From Amaricoccus sp047275745 (GTDB taxonomy: Bacteria > Pseudomonadota > Alphaproteobacteria > Rhodobacterales > Rhodobacteraceae), in NCBI RefSeq assembly GCF_047275745.1, contig NZ_JBKQWU010000010.1:1-64000 (forward strand): a stretch of 64,000 bases of DNA, given 5' to 3'. Shown piece by piece: positions 51,058 to 58,837 of this stretch. Each line of letters begins with the position of its first letter. Position 1 is the stretch's first letter. The translations under genes were made by a program, and so were the position numbers. The notes beneath the pieces were generated by a model. That model saw nothing but the letters and a program-made list of their open reading frames with translations. It was not told where the DNA came from and made no database searches.

Positions 51058-52437
51058 TCAGGAGTTGTCGGGCAGGTGGATGCGGAAGGTCGTCCCGTCC
51101 GGTCCCGTCGAGGCGAGGGTGAGCGATCCGCCGTGACCCTTCACGATTTCCGCCGCGATCACGAGCCCGAGACCCGACCCGCCCTGCCGGGCACCGCCCC
51201 GGAACGGCTGGAACAGGTTCTCGCGCGCCTTGGGCGGCAGGCCTGGCCCCGTGTCCCGCACGGTGATCTCCGCGCCCGCGTCGTCGCGCCGCGCAGAGAC
51301 CACCACCTCGCCCGGGCCCGCCGCGCCGTCGATCGCCTGCGCCGCGTTGCGTACCAGATTGGTGAGGACGCGGAACAGCTGATCGGCATCGGCGCGCGCC
51401 GTCACCTCCGGGCCCGCCTCGGCGCGGATCGACACCTCGCCGCCCGCGAGCAGGCATTCATTATGCACCACCTCCTCGATCAGCGGCGCGAGCAGCACTG
51501 TCTCGAAGGTTGGCGGCGGTTCCTCGGCGCGGCCGAAGGTCAGCGTGCGCTCGCAGAGCGCGATTGCGCGGGAGAGCGAGTTCACGAGTTTCGGGGCGCT
51601 GCGCTTCACCGCCGGATCGGAACTCATCTCGATGCGGTCGGCGAGAAGCTGGGCGGTGGTGAGCAGGTTGCGCAGATCGTGGCTGATCTTCGCGACCGCG
51701 CCGCCGAGCTGCGCGAGCCGGTCCTTCTGGCGCAGGAGCGCGGTCAGCTGGACCTGGAGGTCGCGCAGCGCGTTCTCCGCCTCGCGCAGTTCCGCCGCGC
51801 CGCTCTTCGGCACGATCACCCGGCCCGCGTCCTCCGGATTGTCGCGATAATGCATCATGTTGGCGATCACGCGCCGAACTGGCCGGACTATGAACCAGCG
51901 CACGGCGAGATACATGAGGATGGCGACGCCGCCCGAGATCAGCAGCGAGGTGATGAGGATACGCAGGGCGTAGCGCGCCATCGCGATCCGGAGCGGCCCC
52001 TCCCACATCGTGATCTCGATGATGTTCGAGGACTGCCGCGCCCGGCCGATCACCTGGATCACCCGGTTCCTCGGCACGAGAAAGACGCGCATCGCCGCGC
52101 GCGCGAGCTGGATCCGCGAGGCCGTGGTCAGGTCATAGGTCTGTGCCACCCGCCGGGGCTCGGGTACCGTGAGCGCGAGTTCGCGCAGGTCGGCGCGTCT
52201 CAGCGCGATCGTGAGCACATCGGCGTTGGCGAGCAGCTGCTTCTCGAGCTCCGGCGCCGGCATGTCGCCCGGCATGCCGAGCACGGCGAGCGCCGCCTGC
52301 TGCGACAGTTCAAGCTGGTTCTGCAGATAGCTTTCGCGGAACCTCGACACCGCGGGAACGAAGAAGAAGGCTTCCACGATGACGAGGAAGACCGCGGCCA
52401 GCCCGAGAAAACGACGCGACAGCGTGTTGAACAACAT
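51058..52437 (-). CDS. Orphan sensor histidine kinase
   Basis: A 459-residue membrane kinase. Two spans (about residues 10-30 and 158-184) bracket a periplasmic region of about 125 residues, followed by a HAMP-like linker, a HisKA region (AKISHDLRNLLTTAQLL, phospho-acceptor His253) and HATPase (N-box NLVRNAAQA, G1 DTGPGLPP, G2 GSGLGL). The H-box HDLRN is the variant seen in several alphaproteobacterial kinases. No response regulator is adjacent. The frame is open upstream, but ATG at 52437 places the first span at the N-terminus. Confidence 0.87.
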   Translation of the reverse strand: MLFNTLSRRFLGLAAVFLVIVEAFFFVPAVSRFRESYLQNQLELSQQAALAVLGMPGDMPAPELEKQLLANADVLTIALRRADLRELALTVPEPRRVAQTYDLTTASRIQLARAAMRVFLVPRNRVIQVIGRARQSSNIIEITMWEGPLRIAMARYALRILITSLLISGGVAILMYLAVRWFIVRPVRRVIANMMHYRDNPEDAGRVIVPKSGAAELREAENALRDLQVQLTALLRQKDRLAQLGGAVAKISHDLRNLLTTAQLLADRIEMSSDPAVKRSAPKLVNSLSRAIALCERTLTFGRAEEPPPTFETVLLAPLIEEVVHNECLLAGGEVSIRAEAGPEVTARADADQLFRVLTNLVRNAAQAIDGAAGPGEVVVSARRDDAGAEITVRDTGPGLPPKARENLFQPFRGGARQGGSGLGLVIAAEIVKGHGGSLTLASTGPDGTTFRIHLPDNS

Positions 52438-52652
52438 ATGGCTTTCCGGGTACGGTCCCTCCGCCGCGAGCGCCCCCTTTCGCCCCGGCCTTCTGCTCGC
52501 GCGGAATCTAGGCGTTCCGCGACGGGGGAACAAGACGCCGTGATCACGGTGATTCGCTCTTCGACGGGGTCCGGCGCCGCGGAGGCGCCGCCGGGGGACC
52601 GGAACCCGGTGTCGCGATCCGGTTTCGGCCCCGTTTTGACCCTTGGCGCGAA

Positions 52653-52681
52653 TTGACTTCACGCCGCATCCTCCCTATAGG
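52653..52681 (+). promoter_or_regulatory. Strong promoter for rpmH-rnpA-yidD
   Basis: TTGACT (52653-52658), 17-base spacer and TATAGG (52676-52681) make a near-consensus sigma-70 promoter about 100 bases before rpmH. The rest of the 52438-52779 spacer lies upstream and should contain the divergent kinase promoter; no gene is seen there. Confidence 0.78.
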
Positions 52682-52779
52682 CAGGGCTTCGAATTTTCGG
52701 GGTTCCTCGCGCCGGGGTCGTCCGGCGTGGGGGACTCTTGGCCGGGTAAGGCTCCGGCGCAGTCTGGAGATGGCCTAAG

Positions 52780-52917
52780 ATGAGCAAGCGTACCTTTCAG
52801 CCGAGCAACCTGGTGCGGAAGCGTCGCCACGGGTTCCGCGCCCGCATGGCGACCAAGAACGGCCGGATCATCCTGAACCGCCGCCGCGCGCAGGGCCGCA
52901 AGCGCCTGTCCGCCTGA
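52780..52917 (+). CDS. rpmH: 50S ribosomal protein L34
   Basis: Smallest 50S protein, 45 residues: MSKRTFQPSNLVRKRRHGFR and the basic tail NRRRAQGRKRLSA. The ATG at 52780 gives the family sequence. rnpA follows 17 bases later, the usual rpmH-rnpA pairing. Confidence 0.96.
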   Translation: MSKRTFQPSNLVRKRRHGFRARMATKNGRIILNRRRAQGRKRLSA

Positions 52918-52934
52918 GCGGCCGCCGCGCGCCG

Positions 52935-53408
52935 ATGATGCCGCCCGCCGCGACGACGGAGGCGGCGCCTCGGGACGCCGCCAATGATGCTCCCGGGCCC
53001 GGTGCCGGGGACCCGCCGGCCTCGCGGCCGGCGCTCGTCGTTCTGCGCGAGCGCGCCGATTTCGTCGCCGCGTCCAGGGCGCGGCGCACCTCCCGCCCGG
53101 GGCTGAACCTGCAGGCACGACGCCGCGACGCCGGCGATGATCCGGCCGGTGGCGCGCGGGTCGGTTTCACCTGTTCGAAGAAGGTCGGCAACGCCGTGGC
53201 GCGCAACCGCGCGAAACGGCGGCTGCGCGCCGCCGCGCGCGAGGTGATGCCCGAGGCCGGCCGACCCGGCTGGGACTATGTGCTGATCGGACGTCCCGGA
53301 ACGACCGCCGCCCGCGCCTGGCCCGATCTTCTCGAGGATCTGCGCGGCGCGCTCGCGCAACTGCATGCCGGTGGAAACGCGGGCGGCAACGCGAGGAAGC
53401 CGCGATGA
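52935..53408 (+). CDS. rnpA: Ribonuclease P protein component
   Basis: Protein subunit of RNase P, which matures tRNA 5' ends. The RNR signature GNAVARNRAKRRLRAAAREV (about residues 85-104) is clear. The ATG at 52935 begins with about 35 Ala/Pro/Gly-rich residues before the fold (ALVVLRERADFVAASRARRT). A later start could not keep the first helix, so the extension may be real. The stop overlaps yidD (ATGA). Confidence 0.92.
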   Translation: MMPPAATTEAAPRDAANDAPGPGAGDPPASRPALVVLRERADFVAASRARRTSRPGLNLQARRRDAGDDPAGGARVGFTCSKKVGNAVARNRAKRRLRAAAREVMPEAGRPGWDYVLIGRPGTTAARAWPDLLEDLRGALAQLHAGGNAGGNARKPR

Positions 53409-53680
53409 GCGGGGGCGCGGCGGGAAAGGACATGCCGGGGAAGGCGACCCCGGCGATGGGTCCGATCGCCTATGCGGTGTCGCTGCCGATCCGCGCCTAT
53501 CGCCTCGTGCTGTCACCCTGGGTCGGGATGCATTGCCGTTACCATCCGACCTGCTCGGCCTATGCGCTGGAGGCGCTGGCACGGCATGGCGCGCTCCGCG
53601 GTTCCGTTCTCGCCGCGCGGCGCATCCTCCGGTGCCACCCTTGGGGCGGTTCGGGGGTGGACGAGGTTCCGGACCGCTAG
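53405..53680 (+). CDS. yidD: Membrane protein insertion efficiency factor YidD
   Basis: Small factor that helps YidC insert membrane proteins. The 91-residue product has the invariant PIRAYRLVLSPWVGMHCRYHPTCSAYALEALARHG core (quoted in part) with four Cys/His positions. It is coupled to rnpA by ATGA. The first 18 residues are a poorly conserved extension. Confidence 0.92.
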   Translation: MSGGAAGKDMPGKATPAMGPIAYAVSLPIRAYRLVLSPWVGMHCRYHPTCSAYALEALARHGALRGSVLAARRILRCHPWGGSGVDEVPDR

Positions 53681-53689
53681 GAGTTCCGA

Positions 53690-54502
53690 ATGTTCGACGA
53701 GACCGAGATCCACCCGCTGTTTCACGGCGCCCCGGACACGACCGAGTTCAGGAAGCTCCGCAAGCGGATCATCCGCCAGACGCGCGAGGCGATCGAGACC
53801 TACGGCATGGCGCGGCGCGGCGACCGCTGGCTGGTCTGCCTCTCGGGCGGCAAGGACAGCTACACGCTCCTGGCCGCGCTGGTCGAGCTCAAATGGCGCG
53901 GGCTTCTGCCGGTGGAACTGCTCGCCTGCAACCTCGATCAGGGGCAGCCCGGCTTCCCCGCGACGGTCCTGCCGGAATTCCTGACCCGGATCGGCGTGCC
54001 GCACCGGATCGAATATCAGGACACCTATTCGATCGTGATCGACAAGGTGCCGGCGAAGAAGACCTATTGCGCGCTCTGCTCGCGGCTGCGCCGGGGCAAC
54101 CTCTACCGGATCGCGCGCGAGGAAGGCTGCGCCGCCGTGGTGCTGGGCCATCACCGCGACGACATCATCGAGACCTTCCTCTTGAACCTGTTCCACGGCG
54201 GCAAGCTGGCCGCGATGCCGCCGAAGCTCCTGAACGACGAGGGCGATCTCTACGTGCATCGCCCTCTGGCACTGGTCTCCGAGGCCGATTGCGGCAAGTT
54301 CGCGCGGGCGATGAACTATCCGATCATCCCTTGCGACCTCTGCGGCAGCCAGGACGGGCTTCAGCGCCAGCGGATCAAGCGCATGGTGGACGAATGGGAG
54401 GCGCGGAGTCCCGGCCGGCGCAAGATCCTGTTCCGCGCCATCACCCAGGTGAACGCGAGCCATCTGCTCGATCCGACGCTTTTCGATTTCAAGGGGCTCT
54501 GA
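53690..54502 (+). CDS. ttcA: tRNA 2-thiocytidine biosynthesis protein TtcA
   Basis: Thiolates cytidine 32 of some tRNAs. The 270-residue protein has the PP-loop SGGKDS (residues 52-57), the CALC and CDLC cysteine pairs that bind the 4Fe-4S cluster, and VLGHHRDDIIETFLLN. It sits between yidD and yidC, 9 bases after yidD. The 229-base spacer to yidC holds no supported gene. Confidence 0.93.
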   Translation: MFDETEIHPLFHGAPDTTEFRKLRKRIIRQTREAIETYGMARRGDRWLVCLSGGKDSYTLLAALVELKWRGLLPVELLACNLDQGQPGFPATVLPEFLTRIGVPHRIEYQDTYSIVIDKVPAKKTYCALCSRLRRGNLYRIAREEGCAAVVLGHHRDDIIETFLLNLFHGGKLAAMPPKLLNDEGDLYVHRPLALVSEADCGKFARAMNYPIIPCDLCGSQDGLQRQRIKRMVDEWEARSPGRRKILFRAITQVNASHLLDPTLFDFKGL

Positions 54503-54731
54503 GCCACTCTGGCGCTGGGCTCCCGCCGTGCGAGCGCGCGGCCCCGCGCGACCGGGCGGGGCGTGGAATCGATTTCGAGCCGGGGCGGGCGTTCGCCGGG
54601 CTCAAGCCGGCGAAGCGGCGCTCCGAAGGCCGTCGCGGGACCCGAGGGCACCCGAATACACCTTGACCTTTCAGGCGCGCGGCTGTTGAACCCCTGTCAG
54701 TTTCGCTTAGCTGACCCGGAGTGCCGCCGCG

Positions 54732-56558
54732 ATGGACGACCAGAGCAAGAATCTGATCCTGGCGACCGCGCTCAGCTTCGTGGTCATCCTCGTCTGGTTC
54801 TTCCTGTTCCCGCCTCCGACGCCGCCCGAACCGACCGGCGACGCGGTCACGACCGAGCAGGCCGAGAGCGGCGCTCCCGGAACGCCCGCGTCACCCGGAA
54901 GCGGAACGGCGCCCGAACTCTCGGCGAGCCCGGCGGTCAGCCGCGCCGAGGCGCTCGGCGAGACCCAGCGCATCGAGATCCGCACGCCGCGTCTCGGCGG
55001 CTCGCTCTCGCTGCGCGGCGGCCGGATCGACGATCTCGACCTGCTCGACTACCGCGAGACCATCGCGAAGGATTCGCCCGACGTCACGCTGCTGACGCCC
55101 GCCGGCGTGCCGAACTCCTATTACGCGGTCTATGGCTGGTCGCCCGCCGGCGGCCTGCCCGCCTCGGCGGTCCCCGGCCCCGGCACCGACTGGAGCGTCG
55201 AGGGCAATGACGTCCTGACCGAGACCACCCCGGTCACGCTCGTCTGGGACAACGGCCAGGGGCTCGTTTTCCGGCGCGAGATCGCGATCGACCAGAACTA
55301 CATGTTCTCGATCACCCAGACGGTCCAGAACAACACCGGCGCGGAAGTGCGGCTCGCCCCCTATGGCATCATCGCGCGGCACGGGACGCCGCCCGATCTG
55401 ATGAACTTCTACATCCTGCACGAAGGCGTCATCGGCGCGCATGACGGCGAACTGACCGAGCTCGACTATGACAACGTCATGGAGATGCCGACGGACGCCG
55501 CCGAGGGCGGCGCGGCGCTCCAGAAGGTCGATGTGCAGAACAACGGCTGGATCGGCTTTACAGACCACTACTGGATGGCGACGCTGATCCCGCCGCCGGG
55601 CCAGCCCTTCACCGCCGTGGCGAAATACACCGCCGCGACCGACACGTTCCAGACCGACGTGCGGCTGCCCGCGGTCGCGGTCGCGCCGGGCCAGACGGCG
55701 AGCACCACGACCTCGCTCTTCGCCGGTGCCAAGGAATGGGCCGCGATCCGCGACTACCAGCGCGAGATGAACATCGACCGTTTCGTCGACTCGATCGACT
55801 GGGGCTGGTTCTTCTTCCTCACCAAGCCGATTTTCTGGCTGCTGCATCAGCTGAACGTCCTGATCGGCAACATGGGCCTCGCGATCATCGGCCTCACCTT
55901 CTTCATCAAGGCGCTGCTCTTCCCGCTCGCCTACAAGTCCTACGTCTCGATGTCGAAGATGAAGGCGCTTCAGCCCGAGATGGAGAAGCTGAAGGAGCGG
56001 GTCGGCGACGATCGCGCGAAGATGCAGCAGGAGATGATGGCGCTCTACAAGCGCGAGAAGGTGAATCCGGCGGCGGGCTGTCTGCCGATCCTTCTGCAGA
56101 TCCCGATCTTCTTCTCGCTCTACAAGGTGATCTTCGTCACGCTGGAACTGCGCCACGCGCCGTTCTTCGGCTGGATACAGGATCTTTCGGCGCCCGACCC
56201 GTCGTCGGTCCTGAACCTCTTCGGCCTGTTGCCCTGGGCGGCGCCGGACCCGACGAGCGTGCTTGCGATCCTCTCGATCGGGATCTGGCCCATCCTGCTC
56301 GGCATCTCGATGTGGCTGCAGCAGAAGCTGAACCCGGCTCCGACCGACAAGACGCAGGCGATGATCTTCAACTGGATGCCCTGGGTCTTCATGTTCATGC
56401 TCGGCACTTTCGCGAGCGGGCTGGTGATCTACTGGGTGGCGAACAACACGATCACCTTCGTCCAGCAGTATCTCATCATGCGCAGCCAGGGCATCAAGCC
56501 GGACATTTTCGGCAACATGTTCGGCTTCCTGAAGAAGAAGCCCAAGAAGGCGGGCTGA
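54732..56558 (+). CDS. yidC: Membrane protein insertase YidC
   Basis: Inserts and folds inner-membrane proteins with or without SecYEG. The 608-residue Gram-negative-type protein has an N-terminal span (LILATALSFVVILVWFFLF), a large periplasmic domain (P1, about residues 60-345) and five C-terminal spans including the MKALQPEMEKLKERVGDDRAKMQQEMMALYKREKVNPAAGCLPILLQIPIFFSLYKV region (quoted only as a block name here: coiled C1 loop and the conserved NPAAGCLP). SD is weak (gaccggagtgccgccgcg). Confidence 0.95.
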   Translation: MDDQSKNLILATALSFVVILVWFFLFPPPTPPEPTGDAVTTEQAESGAPGTPASPGSGTAPELSASPAVSRAEALGETQRIEIRTPRLGGSLSLRGGRIDDLDLLDYRETIAKDSPDVTLLTPAGVPNSYYAVYGWSPAGGLPASAVPGPGTDWSVEGNDVLTETTPVTLVWDNGQGLVFRREIAIDQNYMFSITQTVQNNTGAEVRLAPYGIIARHGTPPDLMNFYILHEGVIGAHDGELTELDYDNVMEMPTDAAEGGAALQKVDVQNNGWIGFTDHYWMATLIPPPGQPFTAVAKYTAATDTFQTDVRLPAVAVAPGQTASTTTSLFAGAKEWAAIRDYQREMNIDRFVDSIDWGWFFFLTKPIFWLLHQLNVLIGNMGLAIIGLTFFIKALLFPLAYKSYVSMSKMKALQPEMEKLKERVGDDRAKMQQEMMALYKREKVNPAAGCLPILLQIPIFFSLYKVIFVTLELRHAPFFGWIQDLSAPDPSSVLNLFGLLPWAAPDPTSVLAILSIGIWPILLGISMWLQQKLNPAPTDKTQAMIFNWMPWVFMFMLGTFASGLVIYWVANNTITFVQQYLIMRSQGIKPDIFGNMFGFLKKKPKKAG

Positions 56559-56559
56559 G

Positions 56560-57315
56560 ATGGCGCGCGTCAGCCATCTCTGGCGCCACCCGATCAAGGG
56601 TCACGGCGTCGAGGCGGTGGGCGAGACGGTGCTCTCGCCGAGCGAGACGATGCCCTGGGACCGCGTCTGGGCCATCGCCCATGAGGGCGCGCGCATCACG
56701 CCGGGCGCCACGGGCTGGATGCCCTGCGCGAATTTCGCGCGGGGTGCGAAGAACCCCGAACTGATGGCGATCCGGGCCAGGACCGACGAGACCGCGGGGA
56801 CGGTCACGCTCACCCATCCCCGGATGCCGGATCTCACGGTCAATCCCGATCTGCCGGAGGATGCCGCGCGCCTCGTGGACTGGGCGCGCGGCCTCGCGGA
56901 CCGGCGCCGCGCGCTGCCGGCCTTCGTCGTCCGCCCGAGCCGGGGCATGACCGACAGCGGCTTTCCCTCGATCGCGGTGCTCAACCGGGCGAGCCTCGCC
57001 GCGCTGTCGGAGCGGGCGGGGCAGTCGCTGGCGATGGAACGGTTCCGGGGCAATATCTGGCTCGAGGGGCTGGAGCCCTGGGCGGAGTTCGATCTCGTCG
57101 GTCGCGAGGTCCGGATCGGCGAGGCGGTGCTGCTGATCCGCGAGCGGATCGGCCGCTGCCGCGCGACATCGGCCAATCCCGAGACCGGGGTGCTCGACGT
57201 CGATACGCTCGGCCTGCTGGACGAAGGCTGGCGGCACACGGATTTCGGCGTCTATGGCGAGGTCATCTCCGGTGGCCGGGTCGCGGTCGGGGACGCGGCC
57301 GAGGCGGTTGGATGA
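56560..57315 (+). CDS. MOSC domain protein (YcbX-like)
   Basis: A 251-residue protein starting with the beta-barrel MOSC N-terminal module (RVSHLWRHPIKGHGVEAV) and ending in the MOSC domain, with the conserved Cys in RIGRCRATSANPETGVLD expected to bind sulphur or molybdenum cofactor. Relatives support detoxification of N-hydroxylated compounds by a molybdenum-dependent route. It begins one base after yidC and overlaps engB (ATGA). Confidence 0.88.
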   Translation: MARVSHLWRHPIKGHGVEAVGETVLSPSETMPWDRVWAIAHEGARITPGATGWMPCANFARGAKNPELMAIRARTDETAGTVTLTHPRMPDLTVNPDLPEDAARLVDWARGLADRRRALPAFVVRPSRGMTDSGFPSIAVLNRASLAALSERAGQSLAMERFRGNIWLEGLEPWAEFDLVGREVRIGEAVLLIRERIGRCRATSANPETGVLDVDTLGLLDEGWRHTDFGVYGEVISGGRVAVGDAAEAVG

Positions 57316-57962
57316 AGCCGATCTTCACCGTCGCACCGGAGGCGGATCCCGAGGCGATCGAAGCCGGCCGGAAGCTCTTCGCCGGTCCCTGCGACTTCCT
57401 CAAGGGCGTCGTCGCCATGGACGGGATGCCGCCGGCGGACCGGCTGGAGATCTGCTTCGCCGGGCGTTCCAACGTGGGGAAATCCTCGCTCATCAACGCG
57501 CTCACGGGCCGCAAGGCGCTCGCCCGGGCATCGAACACGCCGGGGCGGACGCAGGAGATCAACTTCTTCACGCTCGGCGAGCGGTTCTATCTCGTCGATC
57601 TGCCGGGCTACGGTTTCGCCGAGGCACCGAAGCCGGTGGTCGAGAAATGGCAGGCGCTGCTGCGCGCCTATCTCTCGGGCCGTCCCACGCTGCGGCGCGT
57701 GATGCTGCTCATCGACGCGCGTCATGGGATCAAGGCGGTCGACGAGGAGATCATGGCGCTGCTGAACCGCGCGGCGGTGACGTTCCAGATCGTTCTGACC
57801 AAGGCGGACAAACCCCGCGGCGGTGCGCTGGATACGGTGATCGCGCAAGTCGCAGATCGACTCGCAAAGCATCCCGCCGCGTTCCCCGAGATTCTCGTCA
57901 CGTCATCGGAGAAGAGCGTGGGTATAGAACAACTCCGAGCTGAAATCGCTGCTCTGCAATAA
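57312..57962 (+). CDS. engB: Ribosome biogenesis GTPase EngB (YihA)
   Basis: GTPase needed for 50S assembly. The 216-residue protein has G1 GRSNVGKSS (residues 51-59), G2 T in NTPGRTQ, G3 DLPGYGF, G4 TKAD and G5 TSSEK. Coupled by ATGA to the MOSC gene, completing yidC-MOSC-engB. Confidence 0.95.
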   Translation: MKPIFTVAPEADPEAIEAGRKLFAGPCDFLKGVVAMDGMPPADRLEICFAGRSNVGKSSLINALTGRKALARASNTPGRTQEINFFTLGERFYLVDLPGYGFAEAPKPVVEKWQALLRAYLSGRPTLRRVMLLIDARHGIKAVDEEIMALLNRAAVTFQIVLTKADKPRGGALDTVIAQVADRLAKHPAAFPEILVTSSEKSVGIEQLRAEIAALQ

Positions 57963-57982
57963 CGAAATGAGCATTCGACAGT

Positions 57983-58010
57983 TTGTTTCGGAATGGGCGC
58001 ATGTCATACT
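57983..58010 (+). promoter_or_regulatory. Candidate promoter for the 58148 gene
   Basis: TTGTTT (57983-57988), 16-base spacer, CATACT (58005-58010) in a relatively AT-rich gap after engB. The match is moderate; it would drive the hypothetical gene at 58148. Confidence 0.35.
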
Positions 58011-58147
58011 GTGCGACGGGGGCCAGTCCGAGATTCGGCGGACTTGCGAGGGCGGATTGAAGTCATCCTAGCCATTGGCAGGCATTGGTGCGTGGCCCCG
58101 GTCGATTGATGTCGCGTGCTGACCGACGTGAGTGACGAGGGATGAGA

Positions 58148-58516
58148 ATGGACGACGACGATCTGATTCGGATCGCATTGCGGGCTGCGCTGGATCACAT
58201 CCTGAAGCTGGACGGTGAACGGCCGCTGACCGACGCGGAATGGGACGAGCGGCCAGAGAACGACCCCGAGCTTTTCGCGGCGCTGGTCAGTGCCGGCCGC
58301 GTCGCCCTCAGCACCGCCCGGTCCTGTGGCGGCATGGCGATCGCAAAGGACATTCCCCGGCGGCACCTGCGGGTCGGCCCCGGCAGGATCCCCGGCCATG
58401 TGCGAATCCAGCACATCCCGACCGGCGCCGTGGTGGAGGTGAGCCACATCACGCCGCAGGTCGATGCCTCGCTCGCGGTCAGCATGGTGCGCGCGGCGTT
58501 CGACCACCGGCTCTGA
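58148..58516 (+). CDS. Hypothetical protein (122 aa)
   Basis: Not recognised. The soluble product begins MDDDDLIRIALRAALDHILK, is acidic at the N-terminus and has a C-terminal beta-rich segment (GHVRIQHIPTGAVVEVSHIT). No signal peptide, membrane span or motif. Start at 58148 is preferred: GAGGG lies 6 bases upstream of it, whereas ATG at 58142 has no spacing. A minus-strand frame over the same region (58004-58507) is a weaker alternative because it lacks an SD. Confidence 0.5.
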   Translation: MDDDDLIRIALRAALDHILKLDGERPLTDAEWDERPENDPELFAALVSAGRVALSTARSCGGMAIAKDIPRRHLRVGPGRIPGHVRIQHIPTGAVVEVSHITPQVDASLAVSMVRAAFDHRL

Positions 58517-58618
58517 CGGCCGCTTCAGATTAACCGCGCTGCGTTCCCCGGGGGGAAGCGCCGATCTGTGAGGCCGGCCGGCGGCCCGTGGTCACTGGGC
58601 TCGGGACCTGCGGTCAGG

Positions 58619-58837
58619 TCAGTAGCCGCGATCGCGGTCTCGCGCGGCCAGACGGCCGCGCAGATCGGCGATCTCGTCCTCGGCGGCGGCGAGACGCATG
58701 GCGAGCGCGTTGTATTCGGCGACGCTCACCCGCGGGCCGGCGTTCAGATGCCCGAAGATCCAGCGGAGTATCCAGCCGAGAACGACGGCGCCGAAGAGCG
58801 CGCCCGCGACCGCGAGAGTCAGATCCTGTTGGTTCAT
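58619..58837 (-). CDS. Small membrane protein with coiled coil
   Basis: A 72-residue protein with one membrane helix (LAVAGALFGAVVLGWILRWIF, residues about 8-28) and a C-terminal amphipathic stretch (NALAMRLAAAEDEIADLRGRLAARD) with heptad spacing. Its start overlaps the stop of the OmpA-like gene (ATGA at 58834-58837), so the two are likely a cell-envelope pair. No family is recognised. Confidence 0.65.
   Translation of the reverse strand: MNQQDLTLAVAGALFGAVVLGWILRWIFGHLNAGPRVSVAEYNALAMRLAAAEDEIADLRGRLAARDRDRGY

Noticed and set aside
58004..58507. 167-residue minus-strand frame opposite the 58148 gene
   Set aside because: No SD; the plus-strand frame has a better SD spacing and a promoter candidate.
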